A stretch of DNA of 64,000 nucleotides. Source: Gentiana macrophylla (Eukaryota > Streptophyta > Magnoliopsida > Gentianales > Gentianaceae). The position numbers and the translations under genes were made by a program. Positions 24,229 to 34,621 of the stretch are shown here, piece after piece; position 1 is the stretch's first letter; every line of letters begins with the position of its first letter. Under the pieces are notes generated by a model that was not told where the DNA came from, ran no database searches, and saw only the letters and a list, made by a program, of their open reading frames with translations. The stretch spans positions 1 to 64,000 of the forward strand of contig JAOBSW010000639.1 in NCBI GenBank assembly GCA_026214975.1, given 5' to 3'.

Positions 24229-25263
24229 TCACCATAGTGTTGCCATTTTATGACAGTCCACATTCAGCATTTGATTAATAATACCTTTAGTAATTGGATC
24301 AGCACATGTTCCTCCTTTTGACATAAGTTTGTTTAGCAACTCACGACTCCTTGAAAACGTAAACATTCTGAACAAATATGCTGTAGTAACCCGCATCCCA
24401 CACAGAACCATATTGAAATAAGTTTGATTCTCTGACAACGCACTTTTTCAGCTCCACCTTCCTGCGAATCTGCCATTGCATCTGCCCAGCGGGTACCATT
24501 TTAACCAAATGATCACCATATATTTCATATGCTTTTGCAAGCACTGAATTCTTCAACTTTGGACACATTTCAAAGCGTAATTCCAGGCAATGCCACGATA
24601 CATTTGGGGTTGCCAATCAATGGCTTTGTACCAATTTCGTTGCTACTGATGGAAACAACATCTTCTACAGAAATACCATTCCATGGTGTAGATATGCAAC
24701 TCCATAAAATCTTCTTCCCACTAATCCAAGCACCAAAACCCCAATCAAATTGACTACCTCTCTTCATTGTTTTCCGTTCACAAATGACTTGATTATCAGG
24801 CTGAAATAAACAGCCTGTAGTAGAAGTAATCTGAGTAAGATTTGGCATGCTAATCTCATCACAATGTGCTTCATTTGCAAAACCCTCAGAATCCATCATG
24901 CAAATGATTGGTAGCACTGAATATTCATTAACATTTCCTTCGGCTTGCTCAACATAAGGAGGCATAGGCTCGTAATGGCTCTTCCTCATCACGTCTATTT
25001 TGTTCTCATTTCCCGAATTATTATAATCCAAATCATGGTTCAGGTTGGCGTCATTCCTGTAGCTGGAACTTACTACTTGAACCCAAGAAGGGGAAACCGA
25101 ACTCATTGGCATTCAGCTGACCCTCATGGTTCTGCCTGGAACGGGCATCATTCCCCGGATCAAAAACTTGCGGATTGAACTTTAACTTTGACATAGATGG
25201 AAAATTGGTTAAACTAACCCCTAATACATCGTCCTCATAGCTCAAATCCTTCGACAAACACAC
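24229..25263 (-). pseudogene. Unidentified minus-strand ORFs, second half of an interrupted element
   Basis: Three overlapping frames (25263-25051, 25112-24570, 24616-24341) read as one shifted protein: HEGQLNANEFGFPFLGSSSK, then an acidic middle (IICMMDSEGFANEAHCDEIS), then FDWGFGAWISGKKILWSCIS, NGISVEDVVSISSNEIG and WHCLELRFEMCPKLKNSVLA. The wording is orderly but matches nothing I know. It continues the frame family of 25442-26227 and is cut off by the copia 5' LTR at 24119. Confidence 0.4.
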
Positions 25264-25441
25264 AGCCGAAATCTCTCAGCTCTTGAGGCCTTTATTTCCT
25301 TCTGTTTGCTCGACTGAAGTTAGTTCTGGCATTTTGTCGAACATATGGCAGCCAGCTTCAACAATTCCAAGCTTGGATAAAGGTGACTGCTTAGGTTCAT
25401 CAGCCAACCGAGTTCCAACCTCACAGAAAGAGGAAATAATT

Positions 25442-26227
25442 TCATTTCCTATCAAAGAAATAAAAGAAAAGCCCTTCAGCTGTTAGCAAACCTGCCTGAG
25501 CCGGCTTGAGCATTTCATCGAACACTTGGTGTACACCTTCCCCAACTTCCATTTTTGATGGCAATAACTCCTCAGCCTTATTCATTATCTGAACTCCAGC
25601 CTTGAGTGAAGACAATTCAACTTGTTCAATCATATAAATGGAATAAAACCTCCTAGGAAATGATTTCGAACCTGTAAAAACTGGCTCGGTCGATTTGTCA
25701 AACTTTAATGTGGCTTCCGCCTGAGAATTCAGCAAGCTATCAACATCTAAATCTTTATCAATCAATTTATATGCTGCTGTTGCTATGAAGGTCGGCTGGG
25801 ACAATTTGTCGAACACCTTGCGGACTACATTTGGCTAGACATTTTTACCATAATAACCTCCATTTTCTTCTGACTCTAGCAATTTATCGACATCTCCAGC
25901 CTTCTCAATTGAAGTTTCTTCTGCAATGGCTGAATTATAATCCTCGTTTCCCCAAGCTTGAAATTGCTTTGCAGTCAAGGGTGCCGAACTGTCCAGATTA
26001 GGAAGCAGCGAGCCTAATCCTTTCCTTCTCATATAATCTTGTAGCATTAATTCCAATGAATCAAACTGATCCTGAAGCTTGGCTTCAAATGAATCCGGCT
26101 TGGAATTTAGCTTCGCAACAGTTGCATCGAGCATGGAACTAAGCTTGGAATAGCATTCTTGTAGATCTTTGAAGAATTCGGTTTGCAGCTTAAAAAATTC
26201 CGCTTCCGTCAATTCAATTTCCGCCAT
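25442..26227 (-). pseudogene. Unidentified ORF with coiled-coil start and repeated FDK motif
   Basis: Frame 26227-25835 starts MAEIELTEAEFFKLQTEFFK and continues as a heptad-like helix (FKDLQECYSKLSSMLDATVA), as in N-terminal Gag-like regions of some plant LTR elements. Frame 25816-25442 follows with a recurring short motif: VFDKLSQP, LKFDKSTEP, VFDEMLKPAQ, and in a later frame MFDKMPELT. Upstream, AACCCTAG and purine-rich leader text lie at about 26280-26340. Could be cargo of an old non-autonomous LTR element or a host pseudogene; no pol is linked to it. Confidence 0.4.
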
Positions 26228-26352
26228 AACTCACAGGGGCAGGACAATGTCTCGGATAGCAGACGTTAGGACTGAGGCTTAACTAGGGTTTTTATTGGGT
26301 AGGAAAAGAGGGGAAATTGGGGGAGAAGAGAGAAGAAACAGGGAGGAGGGAA

Positions 26353-26432
26353 ATAGAGCTTTGTTAATGTCCAAAGTTAAGCCATCAATACAACACACAT
26401 ACTATTAATGTCCAAAGTTAAGCCATCAATCT
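26353..26432 (-). repeat. Possible outer boundary repeat (right copy) with a local duplication
   Basis: AGCTTTGTTAATGTCC then AAAGTTAAGCCATCAATACA matches 14849-14900. Immediately after, ATTAATGTCCAAAGTTAAGC is repeated (26404-26432). Confidence 0.4.
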
Positions 26433-27383
26433 GTAACTGCGTAATAACTCTAAATTCATCATACTTTTCATAAGCGCAGACACGCTGCAGTTGGATGACT
26501 TATTTACAAAGAAGCTTCAGGAGCACAAGGTAAATTGCTGTTTGTTTTGTCTTAGGTTTTTATCAACTTAAAGGAATGGCCTAACAAAGGGTTGTAACTT
26601 ATGCGATATGTTGAATTATCGTCTTTCCTAAAAGTTTAAGCTGTTGTGAAAGTAGGACAACTTACTTCAACACGTCCTTATAAGTGTGGGCCTATAATGG
26701 CCCAACAAGGCCAACAAAGGCCGAGACTTGAACAATATAAATGAGAAGGCAATTGATGGCCAAGATGTTTGAACTCTTGCCCCCATCACTCGATACGATG
26801 TTGAATTACAGTCTATCTTAAAAGCTTACGTTGTTGGGGAGATAGGTAATTTATATTAAACAGAACTGACTTCAACATTGCATATTTCATATGAAATTAA
26901 TTACAGAAGTCGTATAAGTATTTCTAAGCAACTTCTTGCTTGTGCTATGGAAGGAGCCTAGACACAACATTTAAAAGCCGGTATCGTGTGATTCGTGTGA
27001 TCATAGGACACGGTTTAGAGCTGTGGAAACAATCTATGGTAGAAATATAAAATAACGTTTACAATAGGTCCCAGCTGTTTCCCTTGGACCTTTTATAAAC
27101 GAGATTCTTTCATTCAACGTACACTATTTTCTTGGCCTTGTTATCTATCGATAACTCTGTTGCTGTTTGCTTTGAATGTGATAGAGCCTCTCTTGTTGTT
27201 AAGAGGCTACAAACTTCCATCCCAAACAAAATGACCTAGTTTAAGAGGCTACAAGCTTTTATCCCAAACAAAATGACCTAGCTAAGATACAGCAAACAAT
27301 GAAAATAACCCTTCAAGGAATTATGCTAGCTTGGCTTAAAGATTTCTACGTTTAGTATGTGTAACATGTTTTTCTTTTTACAG
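26433..27383. other. No gene recognised
   Basis: A repeated phrase, AAGAGGCTACAA.CTT..ATC plus CCAAACAAAATGACCTAG, occurs twice (27200-27240 and 27243-27283), so a 40-odd bp tandem duplication is present. A short exon-like text (DTLQLDDLFTKKLQEHK, about 26478-26529, followed by GTAAAT) is unassigned. Confidence 0.5.
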
Positions 27384-27522
27384 GTCACTGAAGAAGTGAT
27401 AATTGCTGCTGCAAAAGCTGAAAATGCGCACAACTTTATATCATAATTATCTCGTGGATATGATACTAATGTTGGTGAAAGAAGTATTCAACTATGTGGA
27501 GGACAGATTTTGAAGGGGATTT
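27384..27522 (+). pseudogene. ABCB-type ABC transporter pseudo-exon
   Basis: After a strong acceptor (TTTTTACAG) the frame reads VTEEVIIAAAKAENAHNFIS, an in-frame TAA, then LSRGYDTNVGERSIQLCGGQ. This is the stretch leading into the ABC signature loop of plant B-family (P-glycoprotein/MDR) exporters, where the family has LSGGQ. Here the serine is cysteine, a stop precedes LSRGYD, and the reading ends after ILKG. No Walker A or B exon was found nearby, so it is an orphan exon. Confidence 0.85.
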
Positions 27523-27828
27523 TTGTCGAACATCTTAGGCGCAAAAGAAATTGTACCTTCTTTTTCCTGTTTCTTTTGGCCTTCTTGTCTTGGTTCTCAA
27601 TTCTGCCACTTGAATGCTGCAATATAAGATTCAGCAATATATGTAATTTTAATAAAATTAATCATAGCAAGCAATTCTAAAATGTATTAACAAATAACCT
27701 ACCGCTTCTTTGTGCTGAACAAGCTCAGAATAGGTTTTGAACATTGCCTTGTCCCCACATGTTGAACACTTGAAGGAACCTTCATTTGAGCTCTTTGTTG
27801 TTTGCGTCTTGGTATTTGCCTGCGTCAT
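27488..27828 (-). CDS. Small two-exon C2H2 zinc-finger protein (candidate)
   Basis: Exon 1 (27828-27703, 42 codons) reads MTQANTKTQTTKSSNEGSFK then CSTCGDKAMFKTYSELVQHK and EA, ending at a GTAGGT donor. Exon 2 starts at 27616 after TATATTGCAG with HSSGRIENQDKKAKRNRKKK. Joined in phase they form C-x2-C-x14-H-x3-H, a C2H2-like finger with the last histidine coming from exon 2, followed by a basic nuclear-localisation-like stretch. The tail (to the stop at 27488) is antisense to the ABCB pseudo-exon and is probably not original. A further splice at AAG/GTACAA near 27557 is possible. Function not known; a nucleic-acid-binding role is inferred from the finger only. Confidence 0.5.
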
Positions 27829-28289
27829 CTTGCAGATTGAAGCGGTTTGTGATTTGATCGCTAATGGGGTTTTCAGAATAAAATTAAAAAAAACAGGTAT
27901 ATATTGAGATAGATGTGAGTAATTATAGCATAATCATACACAATAAATATTTTTCCAACACAATAATTAACTCGTATAAATATCTCGATGTTCAATCAAT
28001 CGTAATCATTCTCAAATTTTGTAAATGTCTTCAACAAAAACGAGTTTTTTTCTTGAGTGGAAAATCATATTGTTGTTCAAACATTTATAATTATCATGAA
28101 GTGCAATAATAAACTTAAATGAATATCAAATATTATTATTAATTTTTTTTTTTTTGAAAGGGATCACTTTATTATATGCGAAAAAATGACAAGTCACCGG
28201 ATGTAACCAAAATCAAGAAATCTATTTTCTAATCTATCATCAAGTCATTTTTATGGTTTCTTTGCTTCTTTCATTTATATTCGAAATAA
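27829..28289. other. AT-rich flank
   Basis: No gene recognised; short ORFs here are AT-rich chance frames. Confidence 0.6.
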
Positions 28290-28592
28290 AAACATAAGAA
28301 GGAGAGTCTCTTCATCGTGGTCGTGTTTGATTTATTCCTCCACGTCCAATCTGCCATAAATCGCTTCTCGCCATATATATTTCCAATTAGTCGTTCCAAG
28401 AGTTTTACTCCCATTGGAAGACATATTCACGGTAAATGTCAATCACATGTGATTTTGCAGAACCAAAAAGAAACCTCTATCTCCAGCAGTGTACATAATG
28501 GTCCCAAATTCCCTTAGCCCAGGTGCAATCCCTTAAAGCATGGAGGATGGTCTCATCACCCTCATCGCATGAGATAGTACATAGAGGATCGT
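28290..28592 (-). pseudogene. LINE reverse-transcriptase zinc-binding region remnant
   Basis: Reads DDPLCTISCDEGDETILHAL then RDCTWAKGIWDHYVHCWR, the C....C..E.E...LH.LR.C.WA..IW pattern of the zf-RVT domain found at the C-terminal end of plant L1-type LINE proteins. A stop follows, and WND.LEIYMARSDLWQIG, the expected next motif, is readable after it. No RT or endonuclease lies upstream, so only the 3' part is present. Confidence 0.75.
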
Positions 28593-28639
28593 CTACTATG
28601 TGTACATGGTGTAACATCGTATCAGCGTAAGAGCTTCAC

Positions 28640-29711
28640 GTGTGCAATAACCCACATAAGAAGAACAATTATAATCATTATTAAATACGAACAACAATTT
28701 AAATATCAATATTATATTTAATCACTTATAATCATCGTTAAACACGAACAACAATTTGATGTTAATCACTCATAATTCATAAACATCGTTAAACGCTATA
28801 ATAAACTCATATAAACATCAAGTTGATGTTTAATTAGTTATAATCATCATTAAACACTTTAATAATTTTAAATAATATTAATGTCATGTTTAAACACTTA
28901 TAACCATCATTAAACACTATAATATACTTAAATTACCTTCGATTTGATGTTCAATCGCTATAATCATCATTAAACACTATAATATGCTTAAATAAACATT
29001 AAGTTTATGTTTAATCACCATTAAACACTATAATAAACTTAAATCAACATCAAATTGATGTTTAATCACTTACTATCACCATTAAACACAATAATAAACT
29101 TAAATGAACTTTATTTTTATGTTTAATTAATTATAATTATCATTAAACACTAAAATAAGTTTAAATAAACATCAATTTGATTTCCAATCAATTATAATCA
29201 TCATTAAACACTATAATAAGCTTAATGAAAATCAATTTGAAGATTAATCACTTACATTCACCATTAATAAGCTTAATGAAGTTTAATTTAATATTAAATC
29301 ATTTATAATCATCATTAAACACTGTAATAAGCTTAAATGAACATCAATTTCAAATTCAATCATTTATTATCATCATTAAACACTACAATAAAATTAATTT
29401 AACATCAACTTGATATTCAATCACTTATAACCATCATTAAACACTATAATAAACTTAAAACAGTCATTAAACACTACGATAGACTTATAACCGTCATTAA
29501 ACACTATGATAAATTTAAATGAACATCAAATTGATGTTTAATCATTTATAATCACCATTAAACACTATAATATGCGTAAATAAACATTAGATGATGTTTA
29601 GTCATTTATAATCACCATTAAACACTATAATAAGCTTAAATGAACTTTTGTTTGCTGTTCAATCACTTATAATCATCATTGAATAATATAATAAACTTAA
29701 ATGAAGATTAA
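28640..29711. repeat. AT-rich satellite, about 60 bp unit (left block)
   Basis: Roughly 17-18 degenerate units built on ATCA(C/T)TTATAATCATCATT, AAACACTATAATAA(A/G)CTTAA and ATGAACATCAATTTGATGTT. Unit length varies by a few bases and some units are truncated. The right block at 32568-33060 has the same unit and phase, so one array has been split. Confidence 0.9.
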
Positions 29712-30167
29712 CAAGTTGCTGGCTTTTCATTTTGTTTGATAGGAGTAGGTCTTCTTTGCTCGCTCCTTTATCTACTAAATGAGCCTTCACTGCTCGCCCG
29801 CTTGCCCCTATCTTAAATCTTAAGTCAAGTGAAGTCAAATCAATGAAGTGAACACAGCCCAACCTCTTTATTTGAAGCTTTGTTTCCCTAATTCGAAACA
29901 CAACAATCAATAGACTTTTTCTATAGTATAGGAAAAAGCTTATCTTTGATAGCTCGTCGCGTGGTGGTCGCTCTCTTTTCACCGCTTACTCTTTCACTTA
30001 CTAAAAGGCTCGTGTCCGGACTCAATCTTCACACTATCTTTGGCGTGCTAACTTCTCCTTGATGAAGGTGATCGTGGGCAAATGAGAAGTTAGAAATAGC
30101 GAGAGCGGGGTGTGTGATTGATACATGTTGTACGTTTTACAAGAGCTCATATGACTAGATAATCGCA

Positions 30168-30348
30168 CGCGAATCCACGTTGGAAGGACATCATACCAAA
30201 GTTGTACAATTAGGACTTCGATATGGTTTTATTCTTTTATCATATCGAGGTTATGTTCTTTTTGCTCTTTTCGGGCTTCTTCTCATTCTTCTTTGCTTTC
30301 GGTAGAGATCGGAGGTATTTGGCCCCCAAAAGGGATTGAGGTTTTAGA
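30168..30348 (+). pseudogene. cox3: Mitochondrial cox3 fragment
   Basis: Reads [20 protein letters not shown] then FILL, and in a shifted frame [15 protein letters not shown]. This is the middle of cytochrome c oxidase subunit 3, an inner mitochondrial membrane protein. The frame is broken by small indels around 30240-30300, so it is non-functional. It passes straight into rpoB at about 30348 with no spacer. Confidence 0.9.
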
Positions 30349-30497
30349 CGGGTGATATCTTAGTAGGTAAATTAACGCCTCAGGTGGTGAAAGAATCATC
30401 ATATGCCCCGGAAGATAAATTGTTACGAGCCATCCTTGGCATTCAGGTATCTACTTCAAAAGAAACTTGCCTATAATTACCTATCGGCAGTAGGGGT
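30348..30497 (+). pseudogene. rpoB: Plastid rpoB fragment
   Basis: Reads [40 protein letters not shown], then C and L, a stop in place of lysine, and LPIGSRG. This is a conserved stretch of the plastid-encoded RNA polymerase beta subunit. It ends at the first copy of the 20 bp repeat. Confidence 0.93.
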
Positions 30498-31064
30498 GCG
30501 TACGCACCTCTCACATACTAAGAGTGGCTTCGCTGTTTACCTTATCAGGGTAGCCGATATCTTTCGTAGCAGGCAAGGATGAGTTCGATCCATTTTCTTC
30601 GATTTGTTCAGAAAATAAACGAGAGACAATAAAATATCTTTTATTACGATTAAAAGGAACAATCTCAAATAGACCAAGATCCAATTTCGGGTCATTTCTT
30701 GGTGAACATAATCCCGACGATTGGCCGAGCGAATAAGTCAACTTCAAAGTGGATTTGTTGTGCGAAAAGTGCGTTTTGACCCGTGGCCACCTGCTTGGTG
30801 GCGGCGGCTCCTCCGTTGTGGGCAAATAGGAAACCCGACTCTACGAACCTGAGGAAAGGCTGCAATGATAGTAAGGGCGTTAAGACTGGAGCTTTTTGTA
30901 GGGGGCTGTTCACTACAAGCTATCAGCGCTCAGCGCTGTCTTATATTGAAGGTCGACTAATCTTATTGCCGTTCAATCTCGTCAGCGGGTTTTTGCTGAG
31001 AACGGAGTTCGTGTCCAAATGTGAAAAAAGCCCTAGCTTATAGAGTTCGCTGCTTTTCCTAGGC

Positions 31065-31319
31065 CGGAGCATCTGCTTGCCGGCCTTGGAGAAACATTCC
31101 CAAATGGTACAAGTCAGCACGTGCTGCAAACTTAATTACTACTTTGAAGTCTCTCTTTGCTCCGGCAATCGAACCATGATTAGAGTCTTCTTCATCAACA
31201 AGGGAAATTCTGAACTCTTTGGAAGCAAAAGGTAGAGGTCCACCAGTGTACAGACTCTTTCTACCATCATATGCTGGAAGCCTCTTTCCAAGATGAGAAT
31301 CCCTGTATAGCTTCACAAG
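31065..31319 (-). pseudogene. Argonaute (AGO1-like) fragment inside organellar DNA
   Basis: About 85 uninterrupted codons read [60 protein letters not shown], then [20 protein letters not shown] and QADAP. This is the N-terminal domain to linker region of plant AGO1-clade Argonautes, which bind small RNAs in the cytoplasm. Both ends break off into unrelated text (upstream [12 protein letters not shown], downstream stop). No intron interrupts it. It lies between mitochondrial-looking segments on the minus strand. Argonaute genes are nuclear, so this piece either joined the mitochondrial genome first or was added during or after the nuclear insertion. Confidence 0.88.
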
Positions 31320-31715
31320 GTTGGCCATCAGACAGAGACAAAGAAGACTTGTCAGGCGCAAAAGACCAAGAGTGAAAAATGCGTACGGGGGCGGAAAGCG
31401 TGATTCTCGAGACAACGACTCCCACAACATTAGCCTAGAAGCTTGTCCTCAATCCCATAAATGCGAGTCAAAGAGCAAAGAAAAGATCGAAAAGCATTGA
31501 GAAAAGGAACGAGGGGAATTGGACTGCACTCCTGCAGAAGCACTCCCGGCTAAGTTCGACTCGATGCTTAGTCGAGAGCGCATCAAGTTTTATACCCGCT
31601 AACCTAATGTTGTCCAGGTCGCTGCCTACATAACTTTGTCTTCCTCTTTTCAAGGAAGTGAGTCTCAGACCATATGTAGTTCTCGGTCCTTTTTATACAG
31701 TTCCTTTCAGTGCTC

Positions 31716-31914
31716 TGGAGCCATTCTAAAAAGGGAGAAATTAGCACTACTTGGTGAAATAGGTTCTTTTAGAATCAATTTAAAACCATCTGCTAGAGGT
31801 TGTAACAATCCAAATGATCCAACTACATCAGGACCCTTTCGACGTTGCACAAAAGCCATTACTTTACGTTCAGCTAGCACTAAAAAGGCTACTCCTAGTA
31901 GAAGTGGTAGAATT
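31716..31914 (-). pseudogene. nad1: Mitochondrial nad1 exon 1 fragment
   Basis: Reads [60 protein letters not shown] and LFRMAP, the start of NADH dehydrogenase subunit 1 of respiratory complex I. The extreme N-terminus is replaced by other sequence, and the match ends at MAP, inside the exon. Confidence 0.93.
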
Positions 31915-32024
31915 CCCTTTCCCTCCGCTTCCTTTCATATTCCGTACTGTCTCATAATGATCTATGCCGTAGCTCAACCGTAGCTATATGCGATTGGTAT
32001 AAGTTTTCTCGGTACACAAATTTT

Positions 32025-32312
<288 letters not shown>

Positions 32313-32567
32313 CTTCGTAAGACAAATTACTCGTTATCGATACATGAGAAGTACTCCCGTAGGCTCATATCTCATATAAAAGAAAGAAGACCTCTCACAT
32401 ACTAAGAGTCACTTACGTACCTCTCTGCCAAAGAATAGAGTAAGCCGGGAGAAAGTCCTATTAGAAAGGATGTCCCCCCATAAGAGCTTCAGAGGGGCAC
32501 CTTACTCGACTAGAAGAGGAATCCGAAGGGGTCCTAACAAGGTCTAGTAGTTCTGTACGTCTACTTT

Positions 32568-33060
32568 CAATATGATGTTCATTCACTTATAATTATCATT
32601 AAACACTTTAATAATTTTAATGATGTTCAGTCAGTTATAATCTCATTAAACACTATAATGAGCTTAAATGAACTTCAATTAGATGTTCAATCACTTATAA
32701 TCATCATTAAACATTGTAATAGGCTTAAATGAATATCAATTATATGTTCAATCATTTGTAATCATCATTAAACCCTATAATAAGCTTAAATGAACTTCAA
32801 TTCAATGTTCAATCACTTATAATGTCATTAAACACCATAATAAGCCTAAGTGAACTTTGGTTTGATGTTCAATCACTTATAGTCATCATTAATCGCCATA
32901 ACAATTTGAAATGAACTTCAATTTGATGTTGAATCACTTGTAATCACCATTAAATACTATAACAAGTTTCAATGAACTCCATTTCGATTTTCAATCACTT
33001 ACAATAATGAACAAACACTATAGTAAGGGTCAAATAACAATGCAATAACATGAAAATCAA
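32568..33060. repeat. AT-rich satellite, about 60 bp unit (right block)
   Basis: About eight units with the same consensus as 28640-29711, decaying to the right until the copia target site near 33083. Confidence 0.88.
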
Positions 33061-33087
33061 TAAACCAAACTGGAAGTCCTTACAATC

Positions 33088-33297
33088 TGTTGAGAAATGA
33101 GCTGCTATTATTATATATGTGGCATAATGCTACTGGTACATGTGTGTGATGATGTGTCACTAGTACATTGGACCATGTGTATGTTTGTTAGATTTGGTGT
33201 ACACAGTGCATTTAGAGAATGGATGATAATATAATGTATGTACTAAGCACAATTATCCATCAATGAGAAAGATTTACTGCTTCTGATTTTCCATCTT
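33088..33297 (+). repeat. 5' LTR of the plus-strand copia element
   Basis: About 210 bp. It carries a short segment (ACACAGTGCATTTAGAGAAT) that differs from the right LTR. Confidence 0.85.
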
Positions 33298-33314
33298 GGA
33301 ATCAGAGCCTGACG

Positions 33315-34575
33315 GTGGCCATGTCCACCACCTCCGGCCAGCTGGTAGAACCCACACCACCGGTGTCTGGGTCTATTGATCCTCAAAATACACCTCCACC
33401 ACAAAGCAATGCAAAGAATAAAGACTGGCCATTTCTTACATCGTCTTTACTCCTACGGCTTTCCGACCACCGGTTTGTTACGCTCCACAGTGCAAGTCTC
33501 ATACCTCCCTTGTACACCACGGATTACCACCTCGACTTCATTCCGGTCCATTCCAAACTTCTTGCAACCCAAACCACACTTTGGATCGATCATCCCAAAC
33601 TATCACCGCTTATACTTGACCGAACAATTACCTACTCGGCGTTACACCATCCTTTCGATTGTCCGTGGCCACAAATTAGAGGATCATCTTCTCGGGTTGA
33701 ATGTCCCCCCGATGTATCGTACGTCCACTGCTGGTTCTTCCTATTTTCCACCTGGTCTTCGGAATTCGGCATATGATGATTAGATGGCTGTTGATAATCT
33801 GCTACTGGGTTGGCTCCTTGGATCTATGACGGAGCAATCTTTACAAGAAGTTGTTGGATGTAACTCCGTTCATGAAGTCTGGGCAACATTGGAGACTCTC
33901 TTCAACAGTCAAGCACGGTCCAAAATCCTTGAATTCAAAGATGCTCTTACAAAAACCAGCAAAGGATCACGTTATATGCCGGATTATCTTGACCAGATGA
34001 AGAGTTATACTGATGGGCTAGCAGCTGCAGGTTATCCTGTATCTTCTTCAGAACTTATTCTTGCTACTCTTGAAGGTCTACCTCGAGAATATGAATCTTC
34101 CATCGTTAATATCACCTCCAGGGTGCAATCCATGAATTGGACTGAGGTGCAAGCTCAATTAACCACACACGAACGGCTGATAGCTCGATTTAATCCTCCT
34201 GGTTCTCTTGATTTAAGAAATCCATCTGCTTACCTAGCTCAATCTAGACATAGATTTCAGTCTAGGGGTGGCTATACTCAGTCCAATAGGGTCAGATGAT
34301 CTAGTGGTGTTCGTGGAAGGTCAAGATGGAGAGGGGGCGATGGAAGAAACACCTCAAACATGACTACAACTACAAGGCCAATTTGTCAAATATGTGGGAA
34401 AACTAGTCATATATCCTCCGAGTGCTGGCATAGTTTTGAAGAGAATTTTGTGCCATCCAATCAGAATTCAAATCAACAACAGACAAGGCATATGGCTGCA
34501 TACCTTGCTGCACCCGAAATGAGCACAGACTTTGGATGGTATCTTTGTGGTGGAGTCTCAAATCATGTCACTTGA
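33315..34575 (+). pseudogene. gag: Copia Gag with zinc knuckle
   Basis: The start MAMSTTSGQLVEPTPPVSGS is in one frame; a shift near 33650 moves to IVRGHKLEDHLLGLNVPPMY, and a TAG at 33781 splits it from MAVDNLLLGWLLGSMTEQSL. The helical domain continues to TTHERLIARFNPPG. A separate frame at 34360-34575 has the CCHC knuckle CQICGKTSHISSECWH. The protease site that should follow is degenerate (WYLCGGVSNHVT where DSGA.NH is usual), so the catalytic aspartate is lost. Confidence 0.85.
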
Positions 34576-34621
34576 CCTTGGCAACCTGCCCTTGAGTTCT
34601 TAATATGAAGGTAATGACAGC

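Noticed and set aside
29659..31043. Several 60-110 codon ORFs inside the organellar block as genes
   Set aside because: They lie in mitochondrial-type intergenic text, overlap on both strands and match no gene I recognise apart from the listed fragments.
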